Source: Leptospira stimsonii (GTDB lineage: Bacteria > Spirochaetota > Leptospiria > Leptospirales > Leptospiraceae). From it: DNA of 64,000 nt. Position numbers and translations under genes: made by a program. Positions 40,840-56,740 of the stretch are shown here, piece after piece; position 1 is the first letter of the stretch; every line of letters starts with the position of its first letter. The notes below the pieces were generated by a model, which saw only the letters and a program-made list of their open reading frames with translations, was not told the DNA's origin and did no database searches. Where the stretch lies: positions 62,001 through 126,000 of the forward strand of contig NZ_QHCS01000004.1 of NCBI RefSeq assembly GCF_003545875.1. The letters are read 5' to 3'.

Positions 40840-41604
40840 TTAGAGTTTCATTTCCAGGATCAGAGGTGCGTGATCGGAAAACGGTTTTTCTCGGTAGATC
40901 GTATGACTTTGTAGATTCTTCTTCAATTCTTCCGTTACGAAGAAGTAGTCGATTCTCCATCCTTTGTTTTTTGCGCGGGCACCGGCGCGAAACGTCCACC
41001 AGGAATATTCTTGTTTGTCCGGGTACAAGAAGCGGAATGTATCGACCCAACCTTGTTTCAAAAATCCGGTCAGCCATTCTCTTTCTTCCGGTAAAAAGCC
41101 GCTACTTTTTGCATTCCCCTTCGGATCATGAATGTCCTGCGGCGTGTGCGCAATGTTTACGTCTCCGCATATGATGAGATTGGGTTGTTTCTTCTTTCGT
41201 TTCGCCGCTTCTTTTTGGAAGAGATCTAAAAATTTCATCTTCGCAGTTTGTCTCACGTCACCGGTTGTTCCGGAAGGAAAGTAGAGATTCCAGAGCGCAA
41301 AATTCGGATATTCTAAATAAATACTTCTTCCCTCTGCATCGAAGAACGGATCCCCGATTCCGATCGTTACCTTTTGCGGAGGTTTTTTGTATAGGATCGC
41401 AACGCCGCTGTAACCCTTCTTCTCCGCACTGTGGAAGATCGGAGTATATCCGCCTTCTTCCCAAAGTGAAGTCGGAACCTGATCCTGCATGGCCTTTGTT
41501 TCTTGAAAACAGATAAAGTCGGGTTTGGTTTCTCGAATGTATTCGGAGAGGCCTTTTTCGAGCGAAGAACGGATTCCATTGCAGTTGAGGGAAACGAGTT
41601 TCAT
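40840..41604 (-). CDS. xth: exodeoxyribonuclease III family DNA-repair nuclease
   Basis: A 254-residue cytoplasmic protein beginning MKLVSLNCNGIRSSLEKGLS at ATG 41604; the frame is open 13 codons further up but the family begins here. Motifs of the exonuclease-endonuclease-phosphatase fold follow: FICFQETKA (metal Glu), GYSGVAILYKK, LYFPSG, NLIICGDVNIAHTPQDIHDP (Asp and Asn active site), WWTFRAGARAKNKGWRIDYF (Arg/Asp) and PFSDHAPLILEM (catalytic Asp-His). ExoA/ExoIII cleaves DNA at abasic sites and removes blocked 3' ends in base excision repair. The length is typical. Confidence 0.93.
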   Translation of the reverse strand: MKLVSLNCNGIRSSLEKGLSEYIRETKPDFICFQETKAMQDQVPTSLWEEGGYTPIFHSAEKKGYSGVAILYKKPPQKVTIGIGDPFFDAEGRSIYLEYPNFALWNLYFPSGTTGDVRQTAKMKFLDLFQKEAAKRKKKQPNLIICGDVNIAHTPQDIHDPKGNAKSSGFLPEEREWLTGFLKQGWVDTFRFLYPDKQEYSWWTFRAGARAKNKGWRIDYFFVTEELKKNLQSHTIYREKPFSDHAPLILEMKL

Positions 41605-41704
41605 AAGCAAAAGATACGCTGAACGATTTCTTTCTTGGGGCAATTGTTTTTTTTGAGTAAATTTCAGATGCAGGAAGAGTTCTTTCCGAAATCCTGGTTT
41701 TCAG

Positions 41705-42985
<1,281 letters not shown>

Positions 42986-43000
42986 GAATATTCAAATTTT

Positions 43001-43855
43001 ATGATCATTTGTAGAACCCCCGAAGAAGTGAACATCCAGATACGCGCCTGGAAAAAAGAAGGAAAAAAAGTGGGTTTTGTTCCCACGATGGGTTTTTTGC
43101 ACGAAGGCCACGCAAACCTTTTTCAAGAATCCGTTTCCCGCTCCGATAAAACCGTGGTTTCCATCTTCGTCAATCCGGCTCAGTTCAACGATCCGGAAGA
43201 CTACGCAAAATATCCTGTCAACACGGAAGGAGATCTAAAACTCTGCGAATCTAAAAACGTGGATCTTGTTTTTTTACCGGAAAAGGAAGCGATGTATCCG
43301 GGTGGGATTCCCGATGTCGTATTAAAAATTCCACATCTTATGAACAATCTCTGCGCAACTTCACGGCCGGGGCATTTCGAAGGAGTTCTTCTTGTGATCT
43401 CGAGGCTCTTTCACTTCGTGGAACCCGATCTCGCATTCTTCGGGAAAAAGGATTACCAGCAGTATCTTCTCATTCGCGAATTCTGCAACATGTTGGCGTT
43501 TCGAGTAGAAGTCGTCGGTTGTGAAACGATCCGTTCGGATAACGGATTGGCTCTCAGCTCGCGTAACGCACGTCTCGACGAAACCGAAAAGGAAGAATCT
43601 CTTTTGATTTCGAGAGCGCTTCGTCTCGGAGAATCTCAGATTCTTTCCGGAATCAAGGATCCGGTTTTGGTAAGAGATATCATGAAGGACGTCCTGGATT
43701 CTTCCGCAAAAATTAAAATCGATTATCTCGAAGTTTTGAACGCCGATACTCTGGAGAATTTGGAACAGATTACGGGTAACGTGCTTCTCGCTGTCGCGGT
43801 ATTTATCGGACCGGTTCGGTTGATCGACAATCTTACGTTGAGCGTCGCCGAATGA
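43001..43855 (+). CDS. panC: pantothenate synthetase
   Basis: A 284-residue enzyme that condenses pantoate with beta-alanine using ATP to form pantothenate. It has VGFVPTMGFLHEGHANLFQE with the HIGH-like HEGH motif, SIFVNPAQFNDPEDYAKYP, TSRPGHFEGVLLVISRLFHF, the FGKKDYQQYLLIREF segment, and ALSSRNARL near the KMSKS-equivalent loop. The length is typical of PanC. The stop overlaps the ATG of mfd (ATGA), so the two are translationally coupled. Confidence 0.95.
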   Translation: MIICRTPEEVNIQIRAWKKEGKKVGFVPTMGFLHEGHANLFQESVSRSDKTVVSIFVNPAQFNDPEDYAKYPVNTEGDLKLCESKNVDLVFLPEKEAMYPGGIPDVVLKIPHLMNNLCATSRPGHFEGVLLVISRLFHFVEPDLAFFGKKDYQQYLLIREFCNMLAFRVEVVGCETIRSDNGLALSSRNARLDETEKEESLLISRALRLGESQILSGIKDPVLVRDIMKDVLDSSAKIKIDYLEVLNADTLENLEQITGNVLLAVAVFIGPVRLIDNLTLSVAE

Positions 43856-46800
43856 GGGATCTTCTTGAGGTCGTAGGCGAGGAACTCTTTTCTTCGTTCG
43901 GAGTTGCACAGACAAAAAAGAAGAATATTTCGGCAAAATCCTCCTCCTCTGCGAAAGGCGCGTCCGCTTCCCAGGGTAAAACTTCCGCTTCTTTTGCGAC
44001 TCGGCAAAACGGATCCGTGGACGAAACCGTGACAGGAAGTGTTTATTCGGTCGTAAACGGAAGTCATTCCATATTAGCTTCTTCTTTATTCCAAAAATCG
44101 AATCAAACGATCGTGGTCGTTTCCGAAAACAATACGGCCGCGGAATTCTTATACAGAGAATCCTTGAGTTTTCTTCCGAGTAGCGATCTTGTCTATTTAC
44201 CCGGACAGGAAGTTCTTCCTTACGAATATCTTCGTTATCCCGCCGAGATGAAACGGGAACGGATCAAGGCCATCGCGAGAATTTTGAGCGGAGAACCCGC
44301 GCTCATCTTTACTTCCGTTGCGGGCTTTTTGAAAACGCTTCCCCCCGTGACGACGATGCAAGGTCGTGCGATTACTTTGGAAAAAGGTAAGGAAATCGAT
44401 CTAGAACTTCTTCTGATCGAATTGATCGATCTCGGTTACAAACGTGCGGACGTCTGCGAAACCTTCGGCGAATTCAGTCTCAAGGGAGGAATTTTAGACG
44501 TCTATTCTTCCTATTCTTCCGAGCCGGTTAGAATCGATCTTTTCGGAGAAGAGATCGAATCCATCCGAACTTTTGATCCCGACACCCAGAGATCGGTCGC
44601 CGATCTAAAAAAAGCGATTCTTCTTCCCGCTGACGAATACGTTCTTTCCGAGGATCAAAAGAAAGAATATCAGAATATTCTAAAGTCCGCGGATCCTTCC
44701 TTGCACATTCCGGAAATTCCGGACGGAAATTACGGAATCTATTATGAGGAACTCGTTCCTCTCGTTCGTGAGAATCACGGAATTCTTTCTTATTTTCCCG
44801 AACCTCCGATTCTTCTTTTTCCGTCTCCCAATTCCGTAAAGGAAAGAATGCTTCATCTCGAAAGAGAATACGCGTCCCTTTTCGAGAAACGTTCGAAGGA
44901 AGTTCTCTGTTCGCCTCCGGAAAAATTGCTTTCCTTCGGAGAAGAACACGCGGTCCTTCGCGATCTGATTGGAGTTTCTTTTTACGGTCTTCCTCCTCGA
45001 AACGATCGGGATCTGGTTTCTCCTCTGAAAGAAGCTCCGACCTTTCGCGGTAAAATTCGGGAAGTCCGGGAAAAAATCGCCGAACTCAGAAACGACGGAG
45101 GATGGAAAATCATTCTTACTTCTTCTTTCGAAGCACAGACAAAACGTCTTCAAGGGCTTTTCGAAAAAGAAGGAATCGTTTTGTTAAACGAAGACTCGAC
45201 GGAGCCCGTTCCGATACATCTTTCAAAAACGAAAAAGGACGCGTTTCTAGTCCTTTCCGAACTCAGAAACGGATTTATCTACGAAGATCAGAAAATTCTA
45301 ATATTATCCGAAAATGATATTTTCGGTCGAGAATACAAACGGAAGACTCGTTTTAAAAAACAAAACAGCAAGGCTCTTCAGAGTTTTATCGATCTCAAAG
45401 AAGGCGACTTCGTAGTTCATATCCACCACGGGGTCGGAAAATTTCTGAAGATAGAAAGAACGAACGCCGGCGGGAAAGAAAGGGACTTTCTTAAACTCGA
45501 ATACAGCGGAGGCGATTCACTTTTTGTTCCTCTGGATCAAATCTCTCTTGTGCAGAGATATATCGGCGGAACCGAATCTCCACGACTCGATAGTCTCGGT
45601 AAGAGCACCTGGAAAAAAACAAAGGAACGGGTCCAGAAAGCGGTCGAAGAACTCGCTGAAGATCTCGTACTTATGTATTCCAACCGTCTCAAACTACAAG
45701 GCTATGCCTTTCCGCCCGACACGGTCTATCAAGAAGAATTCGAGGCCGAGTTCGAATACGAAGAAACTCCGGATCAGATCGACGCGATCGAAGCAGTCAA
45801 AAAAGATCTCGAATCACCCCGTCCGATGGATCGGCTCGTATGCGGGGACGTAGGTTACGGAAAGACCGAGGTTGCGATCCGAGCGGCTTTTAAAGTCGCG
45901 ATCGCCGGGCGTCAGATCATGATGCTCGCCCCGACTACGATTTTAGCATTACAACATTATAATACATTTAAGAATCGTTTTGAAAACTATCCGGTTCGAG
46001 TAGAACTCGTCTCCCGTTTTAAAAGCCCTTCCGAAGTGCGCGCGATCCTCGAGGATTTTAGCAACGGAAAAGTGGATATGGTCATCGGAACACACGCGAT
46101 TCTTTCTCCGAAGTTGAAACCGAAAAATCTGGGTCTTCTCATTATCGACGAGGAACAAAGATTCGGAGTGAACCACAAGGAAGCGATCAAGAAGTTTAAG
46201 AATCTCGTGGACGTTCTGACTCTCACCGCGACCCCGATTCCCCGTACGCTTCACATGGCTCTGACAGGAATCCGGGAGCTTTCCATCATAGCGACACCGC
46301 CTAAGAATCGTCAGTCGGTCGAAACCTACGTGATCGAAGAGGACGAGGATTTGATAGCGGAGGCGATACGAAACGAAATCAAACGGGATGGACAGGTTTT
46401 TTATCTCTACAACCGAGTGGAAACGATCGAACAAGAAACGAAATATCTCAATGAGATCGTTCCTGAGGTTTCCATCGGAGTATTACACGGACAGATGACC
46501 GAGGACGAAATCGAAGAAACCCTTCTTGATTTTTACAATCGTAAATATGAAATCTTAGTTACGACCACGATCATAGAATCCGGGATCGATATGCCGAACG
46601 TAAACACTCTCTTTGTCAAACGAGCGGATCTTTTTGGTCTTTCCCAGTTGTATCAAATTCGAGGAAGAGTGGGGCGAAGCGACAGAAAAGCGTACGCTTA
46701 CTTGCTTCTTCCCAAGGATCGGGCGGTTTCGGAACTCGCCGAAAAACGTCTCAACACGATCTACGAATACCAGGAACTCGGATCGGGTTTTAAGGTGGCG

Positions 46801-47397
46801 ATGCGGGATTTAGAAATCCGAGGGGCGGGGAATCTTCTCGGAAAAGAACAATCCGGAGACATCATGGAAGTCGGTTTCGACCTCTACGTTCATATGCTCG
46901 AAGAGGCGATCGCAAGAATCAAAGGAGAAGAAGTCACAGTCGAGGTGAGAACCTCCGTAACTTTGAACACCAACTTCTTCATTCCGGAAACATATATTGC
47001 AGACACACGACAAAAGATCGAATTCTATAAGAAGTTTGAAGGCGCCAGGGATTTAGAAGAAATCGAAGAAGTTTATAAGGAAATGATGGATCGTTTCGGA
47101 GAACCTCCGGAAGACGCAAAAACGTTTATTCTTCTGGAAAAAATTCGTACTCTTGCATCCAATCTTGGTTTCGAATCCGTCGCGGAAATGAAAGACGAGA
47201 TCAAGATGAAGTCGGGTTCTTACTTTCGAGGGGACAACGAAAAAATTATCTATTTGATTTCGGCAAAAAGCGGTCTTACGATCAACCCAAGAGAACCCAA
47301 CATACTGATTTTTCAGACCGGAAAAAAATCGGAAAAGGAAAAATTAAACTATCTCATCTTTCTTCTTTCGGAAATGCTCCCTTCCAAAAAAGTATAG
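43852..47397 (+). CDS. mfd: transcription-repair coupling factor Mfd
   Basis: An 1181-residue ATP-dependent translocase that displaces RNA polymerase stalled at DNA damage and recruits UvrA. The N-terminal UvrB-like part has DLVYLPGQEVLPYEYLRYPA and FGEFSLKGGILDVYSSYSSE. The CarD-like RNA-polymerase-interaction domain has EGDFVVHIHHGVGKFLKIER. The motor has CGDVGYGKTEVAIRAAFK (Walker A), IIDEEQRFGV (Walker B) and LTATPIPRTLHMALTGIREL, then IESGIDMPNVNTLFVKRADL and QIRGRVGRSDRKAYAYLL. The C terminus is the regulatory D7-type domain. A low-complexity Ser/Ala/Lys stretch (about 25-50) is unusual near the N terminus. Confidence 0.96.
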   Translation: MRDLLEVVGEELFSSFGVAQTKKKNISAKSSSSAKGASASQGKTSASFATRQNGSVDETVTGSVYSVVNGSHSILASSLFQKSNQTIVVVSENNTAAEFLYRESLSFLPSSDLVYLPGQEVLPYEYLRYPAEMKRERIKAIARILSGEPALIFTSVAGFLKTLPPVTTMQGRAITLEKGKEIDLELLLIELIDLGYKRADVCETFGEFSLKGGILDVYSSYSSEPVRIDLFGEEIESIRTFDPDTQRSVADLKKAILLPADEYVLSEDQKKEYQNILKSADPSLHIPEIPDGNYGIYYEELVPLVRENHGILSYFPEPPILLFPSPNSVKERMLHLEREYASLFEKRSKEVLCSPPEKLLSFGEEHAVLRDLIGVSFYGLPPRNDRDLVSPLKEAPTFRGKIREVREKIAELRNDGGWKIILTSSFEAQTKRLQGLFEKEGIVLLNEDSTEPVPIHLSKTKKDAFLVLSELRNGFIYEDQKILILSENDIFGREYKRKTRFKKQNSKALQSFIDLKEGDFVVHIHHGVGKFLKIERTNAGGKERDFLKLEYSGGDSLFVPLDQISLVQRYIGGTESPRLDSLGKSTWKKTKERVQKAVEELAEDLVLMYSNRLKLQGYAFPPDTVYQEEFEAEFEYEETPDQIDAIEAVKKDLESPRPMDRLVCGDVGYGKTEVAIRAAFKVAIAGRQIMMLAPTTILALQHYNTFKNRFENYPVRVELVSRFKSPSEVRAILEDFSNGKVDMVIGTHAILSPKLKPKNLGLLIIDEEQRFGVNHKEAIKKFKNLVDVLTLTATPIPRTLHMALTGIRELSIIATPPKNRQSVETYVIEEDEDLIAEAIRNEIKRDGQVFYLYNRVETIEQETKYLNEIVPEVSIGVLHGQMTEDEIEETLLDFYNRKYEILVTTTIIESGIDMPNVNTLFVKRADLFGLSQLYQIRGRVGRSDRKAYAYLLLPKDRAVSELAEKRLNTIYEYQELGSGFKVAMRDLEIRGAGNLLGKEQSGDIMEVGFDLYVHMLEEAIARIKGEEVTVEVRTSVTLNTNFFIPETYIADTRQKIEFYKKFEGARDLEEIEEVYKEMMDRFGEPPEDAKTFILLEKIRTLASNLGFESVAEMKDEIKMKSGSYFRGDNEKIIYLISAKSGLTINPREPNILIFQTGKKSEKEKLNYLIFLLSEMLPSKKV

Positions 47398-47444
47398 ACG
47401 ACCAAACCCCGAATCCTATCCTTTGCACAGGAACCCTAAGTCCG

Positions 47445-48179
47445 ATGAAAAAAAACATTATTTTAATTTCTTTGATTCTTTTAGCCGCTATTTTTGCGGG
47501 TTGCGGGGACAACTCCGAAGTGATCGAGACCCTTGACGGAAACAAGATCACAGTCAACAGCTTTGAAGACACATACAACGTCGCCATCGACGCGATGAGT
47601 CGGGTTCAAAACATCGAAAAAGAAAATCTTCTCGAGTTTATTTCCAAGGACATCGCGGAAGTTCCGGAGCAGATGAGAGCTCTGAACTATCAATTCCAAA
47701 AGAAGAATTTTTACGATCAGTACAGAGATATGATGATCACCACCATCGCCGCGGAAAAAGACGGTTTTACCAAACGCGACGATATCAAAAAGATTTTGAA
47801 GTTCCAAGAAATGCAGATCGTTTCTCAACTTTACGTTATGCACCTTGTGGAAAGTAAAATCAAAATCTCCGAAGAAGAAGCGATGGAAGAATGTCAAAAA
47901 CTCCGCGCGAAAGAACCACAAGTGAGTTCTCTTCCGATCGATCGTTGTATTCTATTCGCAAGAGCTAAGCTCAAAAAAGACAAGTCTCAAGAAATTCTTC
48001 CGAAGGTTTTGGAAAGAATCAAAGAACAAGTCTCGATCAAACACAACGACAAGTTCGATCTCGACGCTTTTTTGAAGAGAAAGACGACCGCAACCGGAAC
48101 CGAAAAGAAAGAAGAAACGACGACGGCTCCGAGCACAGAAGCTCCTAAAACGGAAGCTCCAAAAACTCCCGGACAGTAA
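47445..48179 (+). CDS. lipL31: LipL31-like lipoprotein
   Basis: A 244-residue lipoprotein: signal MKKNIILISLILLAAIFAGC with the lipobox FAGC, then GDNSEVIE. Acidic residues just after the lipidated Cys are known to favour inner-membrane retention in spirochaetes. The mature part is helical (ENLLEFISKDIAEVPEQMRA, EEAMEECQKLRAKEPQ) with a SurA/PpiC-like N-terminal feel (ETLDGNKITVNSFEDTY), but no PPIase domain is seen. A low-complexity Thr/Pro/Glu/Lys tail ends the protein. From memory of the leptospiral locus, LipL31 precedes uppP and a large barrel protein, as here; the name is therefore a recollection plus context, not a search result. Confidence 0.65.
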   Translation: MKKNIILISLILLAAIFAGCGDNSEVIETLDGNKITVNSFEDTYNVAIDAMSRVQNIEKENLLEFISKDIAEVPEQMRALNYQFQKKNFYDQYRDMMITTIAAEKDGFTKRDDIKKILKFQEMQIVSQLYVMHLVESKIKISEEEAMEECQKLRAKEPQVSSLPIDRCILFARAKLKKDKSQEILPKVLERIKEQVSIKHNDKFDLDAFLKRKTTATGTEKKEETTTAPSTEAPKTEAPKTPGQ

Positions 48180-48185
48180 TCTCCC

Positions 48186-49034
<849 letters not shown>

Positions 49035-49073
49035 AAATCTAATTCCCGAGAATAATCTGACACCGGTACCGGA

Positions 49074-52061
<2,988 letters not shown>

Positions 52062-52062
52062 C

Positions 52063-53478
52063 ATGCTCAAAGAAAGAAGTCAAACCTTTAAGTTGATCTT
52101 TACCATTTTGGACTTTGTGACGGCTCTTTTCGGAGGAGCTCTCGCATTTTTGTTTCGCTTCTATGTCGTAGACGAAACCGGGATGGACGTTCGTTACGTG
52201 GATCTTGAAAGTTATGTTTTTCTTTTTGTTCTATTAGCTTTCTTTCAAGTGATCGTTTTTATCGCGATCGATCTCTATCATCCGAGACGCGGTCTTTCTT
52301 TTATCGACGAATTTCTTACGATCGTCGGCGGGGTGTTCCTCAATTTAGTTTTCGTTCTCGCCGTTTTATTCTTCTTTCGTGGGGATCTGGGAAGTGAACG
52401 TTTTTCAAGATCCGTAATTCTCGTTTACACGGTCATCAATACTTTGACCACGAGCCTTCTTCATTATTCAGCGAGAATTCTTCTCAGAACTCTTCGAAAG
52501 CGCGGTTATAACCTGAGAAGCGTATTGGTCGTCGGTGTTTCCGAAACTTCCAAACGATTTAACGACGCGGTCATCAAACACGGAATCTACGGTTATAAAA
52601 TTTTGGGCTTTGTCCAAGCAGATACGGGAAAGCCGGTTCGTAAGGATATGAAAGTGATCGGAAAGGTAAGTAAGATCGCAAAAATTCTCGAAACGGAAAG
52701 ACCGGACCTTGTAGTTTATACTCTCGAACCTTCGGAAGGGGATTATCTCAAAGAAGTTTTGGACGCTTGCGATCACGAAGGCATCGATCTAAAGATCGTT
52801 CCCGGTTTTCAAGAATTCATCAAGGCGAGGGGAAGGGTGGAGGAGATGGAAGGGCTTCCGGTCATTTCGATCCGAAACATTCCGATCCGTCTGGGATATA
52901 ATAAATTCATAAAGCGTCTTTTTGATCTTACGTTTTCGATTCTTTTTATTCTCTTCTTTTCCCCCTTTTATCTTTTGATGGCACTGTTCGTAAAACTTTC
53001 CTCAAGAGGTCCGGTTTTTTATTATCAGGAAAGAGTCGGTCTGGATAATAAGAAATTTAAGATGATCAAGTTTCGGACGATGGTCGTTCAAGCGAAGTCG
53101 CAATCCGAAACGACCTGGACCATCCAGAACGATCCGAGAGTTACCGGAATCGGAAAAATTCTTAGGAAACTTTCCTTGGATGAGACTCCTCAGTTTTTCA
53201 ACGTTCTTTTCGGGGACATGTCCGTCGTGGGACCAAGACCGGAACGTCCCCATTTTGTTGAAAAATTTAAGAATGATCACAGACATTATATGAGAAGGCA
53301 CGCGGTAAAGGCCGGAATTACCGGTCTCGCTCAGGTGAAAGGACTCAGAGGAGATACGTCGATCGAGGATAGAATCGCCGCGGACATTTATTATATTGAA
53401 AATTGGTCTCTCTGGCTCGACCTAAAGATTATTCTCCTGACTCCATTTAAAGGAATCATGGACAAAAATGCCTACTAA
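52063..53478 (+). CDS. polyprenyl-phosphate sugar-1-phosphate transferase (WbaP/WcaJ family)
   Basis: A 471-residue membrane enzyme begun at ATG 52063 with GGAGA upstream, one base after the lptD stop. Four N-terminal membrane helices (about 10-130), a Rossmann-like middle domain (SVLVVGVSETSKRFNDAVIK) and a fifth helix (LFDLTFSILFILFFSPFYLL) lead into the catalytic domain: GPVFYYQERVGLDNKKFKMI, KFRTM, DETPQFFNVLFGDMSVVGPR and GITGLAQVKGLRGDTSIEDR. The family transfers a sugar-1-phosphate from a nucleotide sugar to undecaprenyl phosphate to start O-antigen or exopolysaccharide repeats. The middle domain favours glucose/galactose-type initiators. uppP in the same run recycles the carrier. Confidence 0.92.
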   Translation: MLKERSQTFKLIFTILDFVTALFGGALAFLFRFYVVDETGMDVRYVDLESYVFLFVLLAFFQVIVFIAIDLYHPRRGLSFIDEFLTIVGGVFLNLVFVLAVLFFFRGDLGSERFSRSVILVYTVINTLTTSLLHYSARILLRTLRKRGYNLRSVLVVGVSETSKRFNDAVIKHGIYGYKILGFVQADTGKPVRKDMKVIGKVSKIAKILETERPDLVVYTLEPSEGDYLKEVLDACDHEGIDLKIVPGFQEFIKARGRVEEMEGLPVISIRNIPIRLGYNKFIKRLFDLTFSILFILFFSPFYLLMALFVKLSSRGPVFYYQERVGLDNKKFKMIKFRTMVVQAKSQSETTWTIQNDPRVTGIGKILRKLSLDETPQFFNVLFGDMSVVGPRPERPHFVEKFKNDHRHYMRRHAVKAGITGLAQVKGLRGDTSIEDRIAADIYYIENWSLWLDLKIILLTPFKGIMDKNAY

Positions 53479-53505
53479 AACACTCTGACTGCAAGGGAGA
53501 GAATC

Positions 53506-55252
<1,747 letters not shown>

Positions 55253-55256
<4 letters not shown>

Positions 55257-56023
55257 GCAACCTGACCGCAAGAGTCATTCCCTGCCTGGACATCAAGGAT
55301 GGAAGGGTCGTAAAAGGGGTGAACTTTGTGAATCTCGTCGACGCGGGAGACCCCGTCGAATCTGCGGCGATTTACGAAGAGAATCTTGCGGACGAGCTTT
55401 GTTTTTTAGATATCACAGCATCCTCGGATCGAAGAGAAATTCTTCTTCATCTCGTGGAAAGGATCGCGGAAAAAATCTTTATTCCGTTTACGGTCGGCGG
55501 TGGAATTCGAACCGTCGCGGACGTAAGAGCGGTTTTAGAAAAGGGCGCCGATAAGGTGTCCATCAATACGGCCGCGTTTCAAAATCCTGAATTGCTTCGA
55601 GAATCTTCCGAGATCTACGGTTCTCAGTGCATCGTTTGTGCGATCGACGTGAAGTTCCAAAAGGAAAGAGATCGATATGAGATTTTTTTGCACGGAGGAA
55701 GAACAGAGACCGGAAGAGAAGCGTTGGATTGGGCGCAAGAAGCCGCCGATAAGGGCGCAGGTGAAATTCTTCTCACTTCTATGGACCGAGACGGAACGAG
55801 GAACGGATTCGATATCAATCTACTAAAAGCTTTTTCTTCCGCTCTTGAAATTCCGATCATCGCCTCCGGAGGCGCCGGAAACCCCGAACACATGGTGGAA
55901 GCGATTCTCAGAGGAAAGGCGGACGCAGTACTCGCGGCTTCGATCTTTCACTTCGGAGAATATTCGATTCGAGAAACGAAGAGAGCGATGCAGGAGATGG
56001 GAATTTCCGTTCGCCTCGATTGA
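55253..56023 (+). CDS. hisF: imidazole glycerol phosphate synthase subunit HisF
   Basis: A 256-residue TIM-barrel enzyme. Catalytic Asp positions are in IPCLDIKDGRVVKGVNF (near 12) and LLTSMDRDGTRNGFD (about 175-185). Other motifs are PFTVGGGIRTVADVRAVLEK and IASGGAGNPEHMVEAI. With HisH it makes IGP and AICAR during histidine synthesis; HisH is not in the window. The start overlaps gatA by 4 bases, showing translational coupling. An in-frame-overlapping weak TTG frame follows (56020-56271) that I do not call. Confidence 0.96.
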
Positions 56024-56740
56024 AGAATCCTGTCTCCGTCCCCAAACGCCTAAGACTCGTTGATCTCGAACATCTTCTCCAAAACGAATTGATAAGAATC
56101 CTTTTTCAGGTGACCTTTGTTCTTTTTTCGTTTCTCCGAATCTATTACCACAGCGAATTCTCTTTTTTAAGATTTCTAAAGTATAGATCGGTTCAATCGA
56201 GAAAGTCGGTTTCAAGGTCGAATGTGTCCTCTCTGGTTTTTTCGAATTTCTGTTTCGCCCAACTCATCTGAAAACCGCATTAACAAAAGGGATTCATCTT
56301 TTTGATTCTTTTTTTTTCGTTTTGTTCAAACGTAGATTTCAATTTAAAAATGATTCTCCATTTTATCAAAGGGGATCAATTTCACTTGATTCGTTTGACT
56401 TATTTTTAATTGGAATCGAATAGGCAATCATTCCGAGGTGTATGCTTTGAGTATTCGATTGCATCGTTTTCTTTTCTGAATTATAAAAGGGTTTGGAATG
56501 ATTGATAAATAAATTTCTTTCTTATCTTTCGAATCCCTTTGAATGCCATTTTAAGACTTTTTTTATTTTTATTGAGTCGTATTTTTCAACTACTCTTAGT
56601 CCTAGGTTTGAAAATTCAAGATTTGTAATGCTCTTTATTGGGCATGATTGCTTGGATCGTTGAATAAGATAAAGTTAGAGACAGGAGTAATAAAAGGAAC
56701 TGTGTCGCGTCTAACGCGTTCTTCCTTTTGTCGAAAATCT
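56024..56740. other. 717-base gene-poor, AT-rich region upstream of the surface lipoprotein
   Basis: No gene I can support. The first 250 bases are open in one plus frame starting from a TTG overlapping the hisF stop, with a membrane-like segment (LIRILFQVTFVLFSFLRIYY) but no family match, possibly decayed. The remainder is AT-rich with T tracts and should contain the promoter for the downstream lipoprotein. Confidence 0.45.

Noticed and set aside
56020..56271. 83-codon plus-strand frame overlapping the hisF stop
   Set aside because: Starts at TTG with no ribosome binding site, no family match and a composition like its AT-rich flank; noted only as possible decayed sequence.
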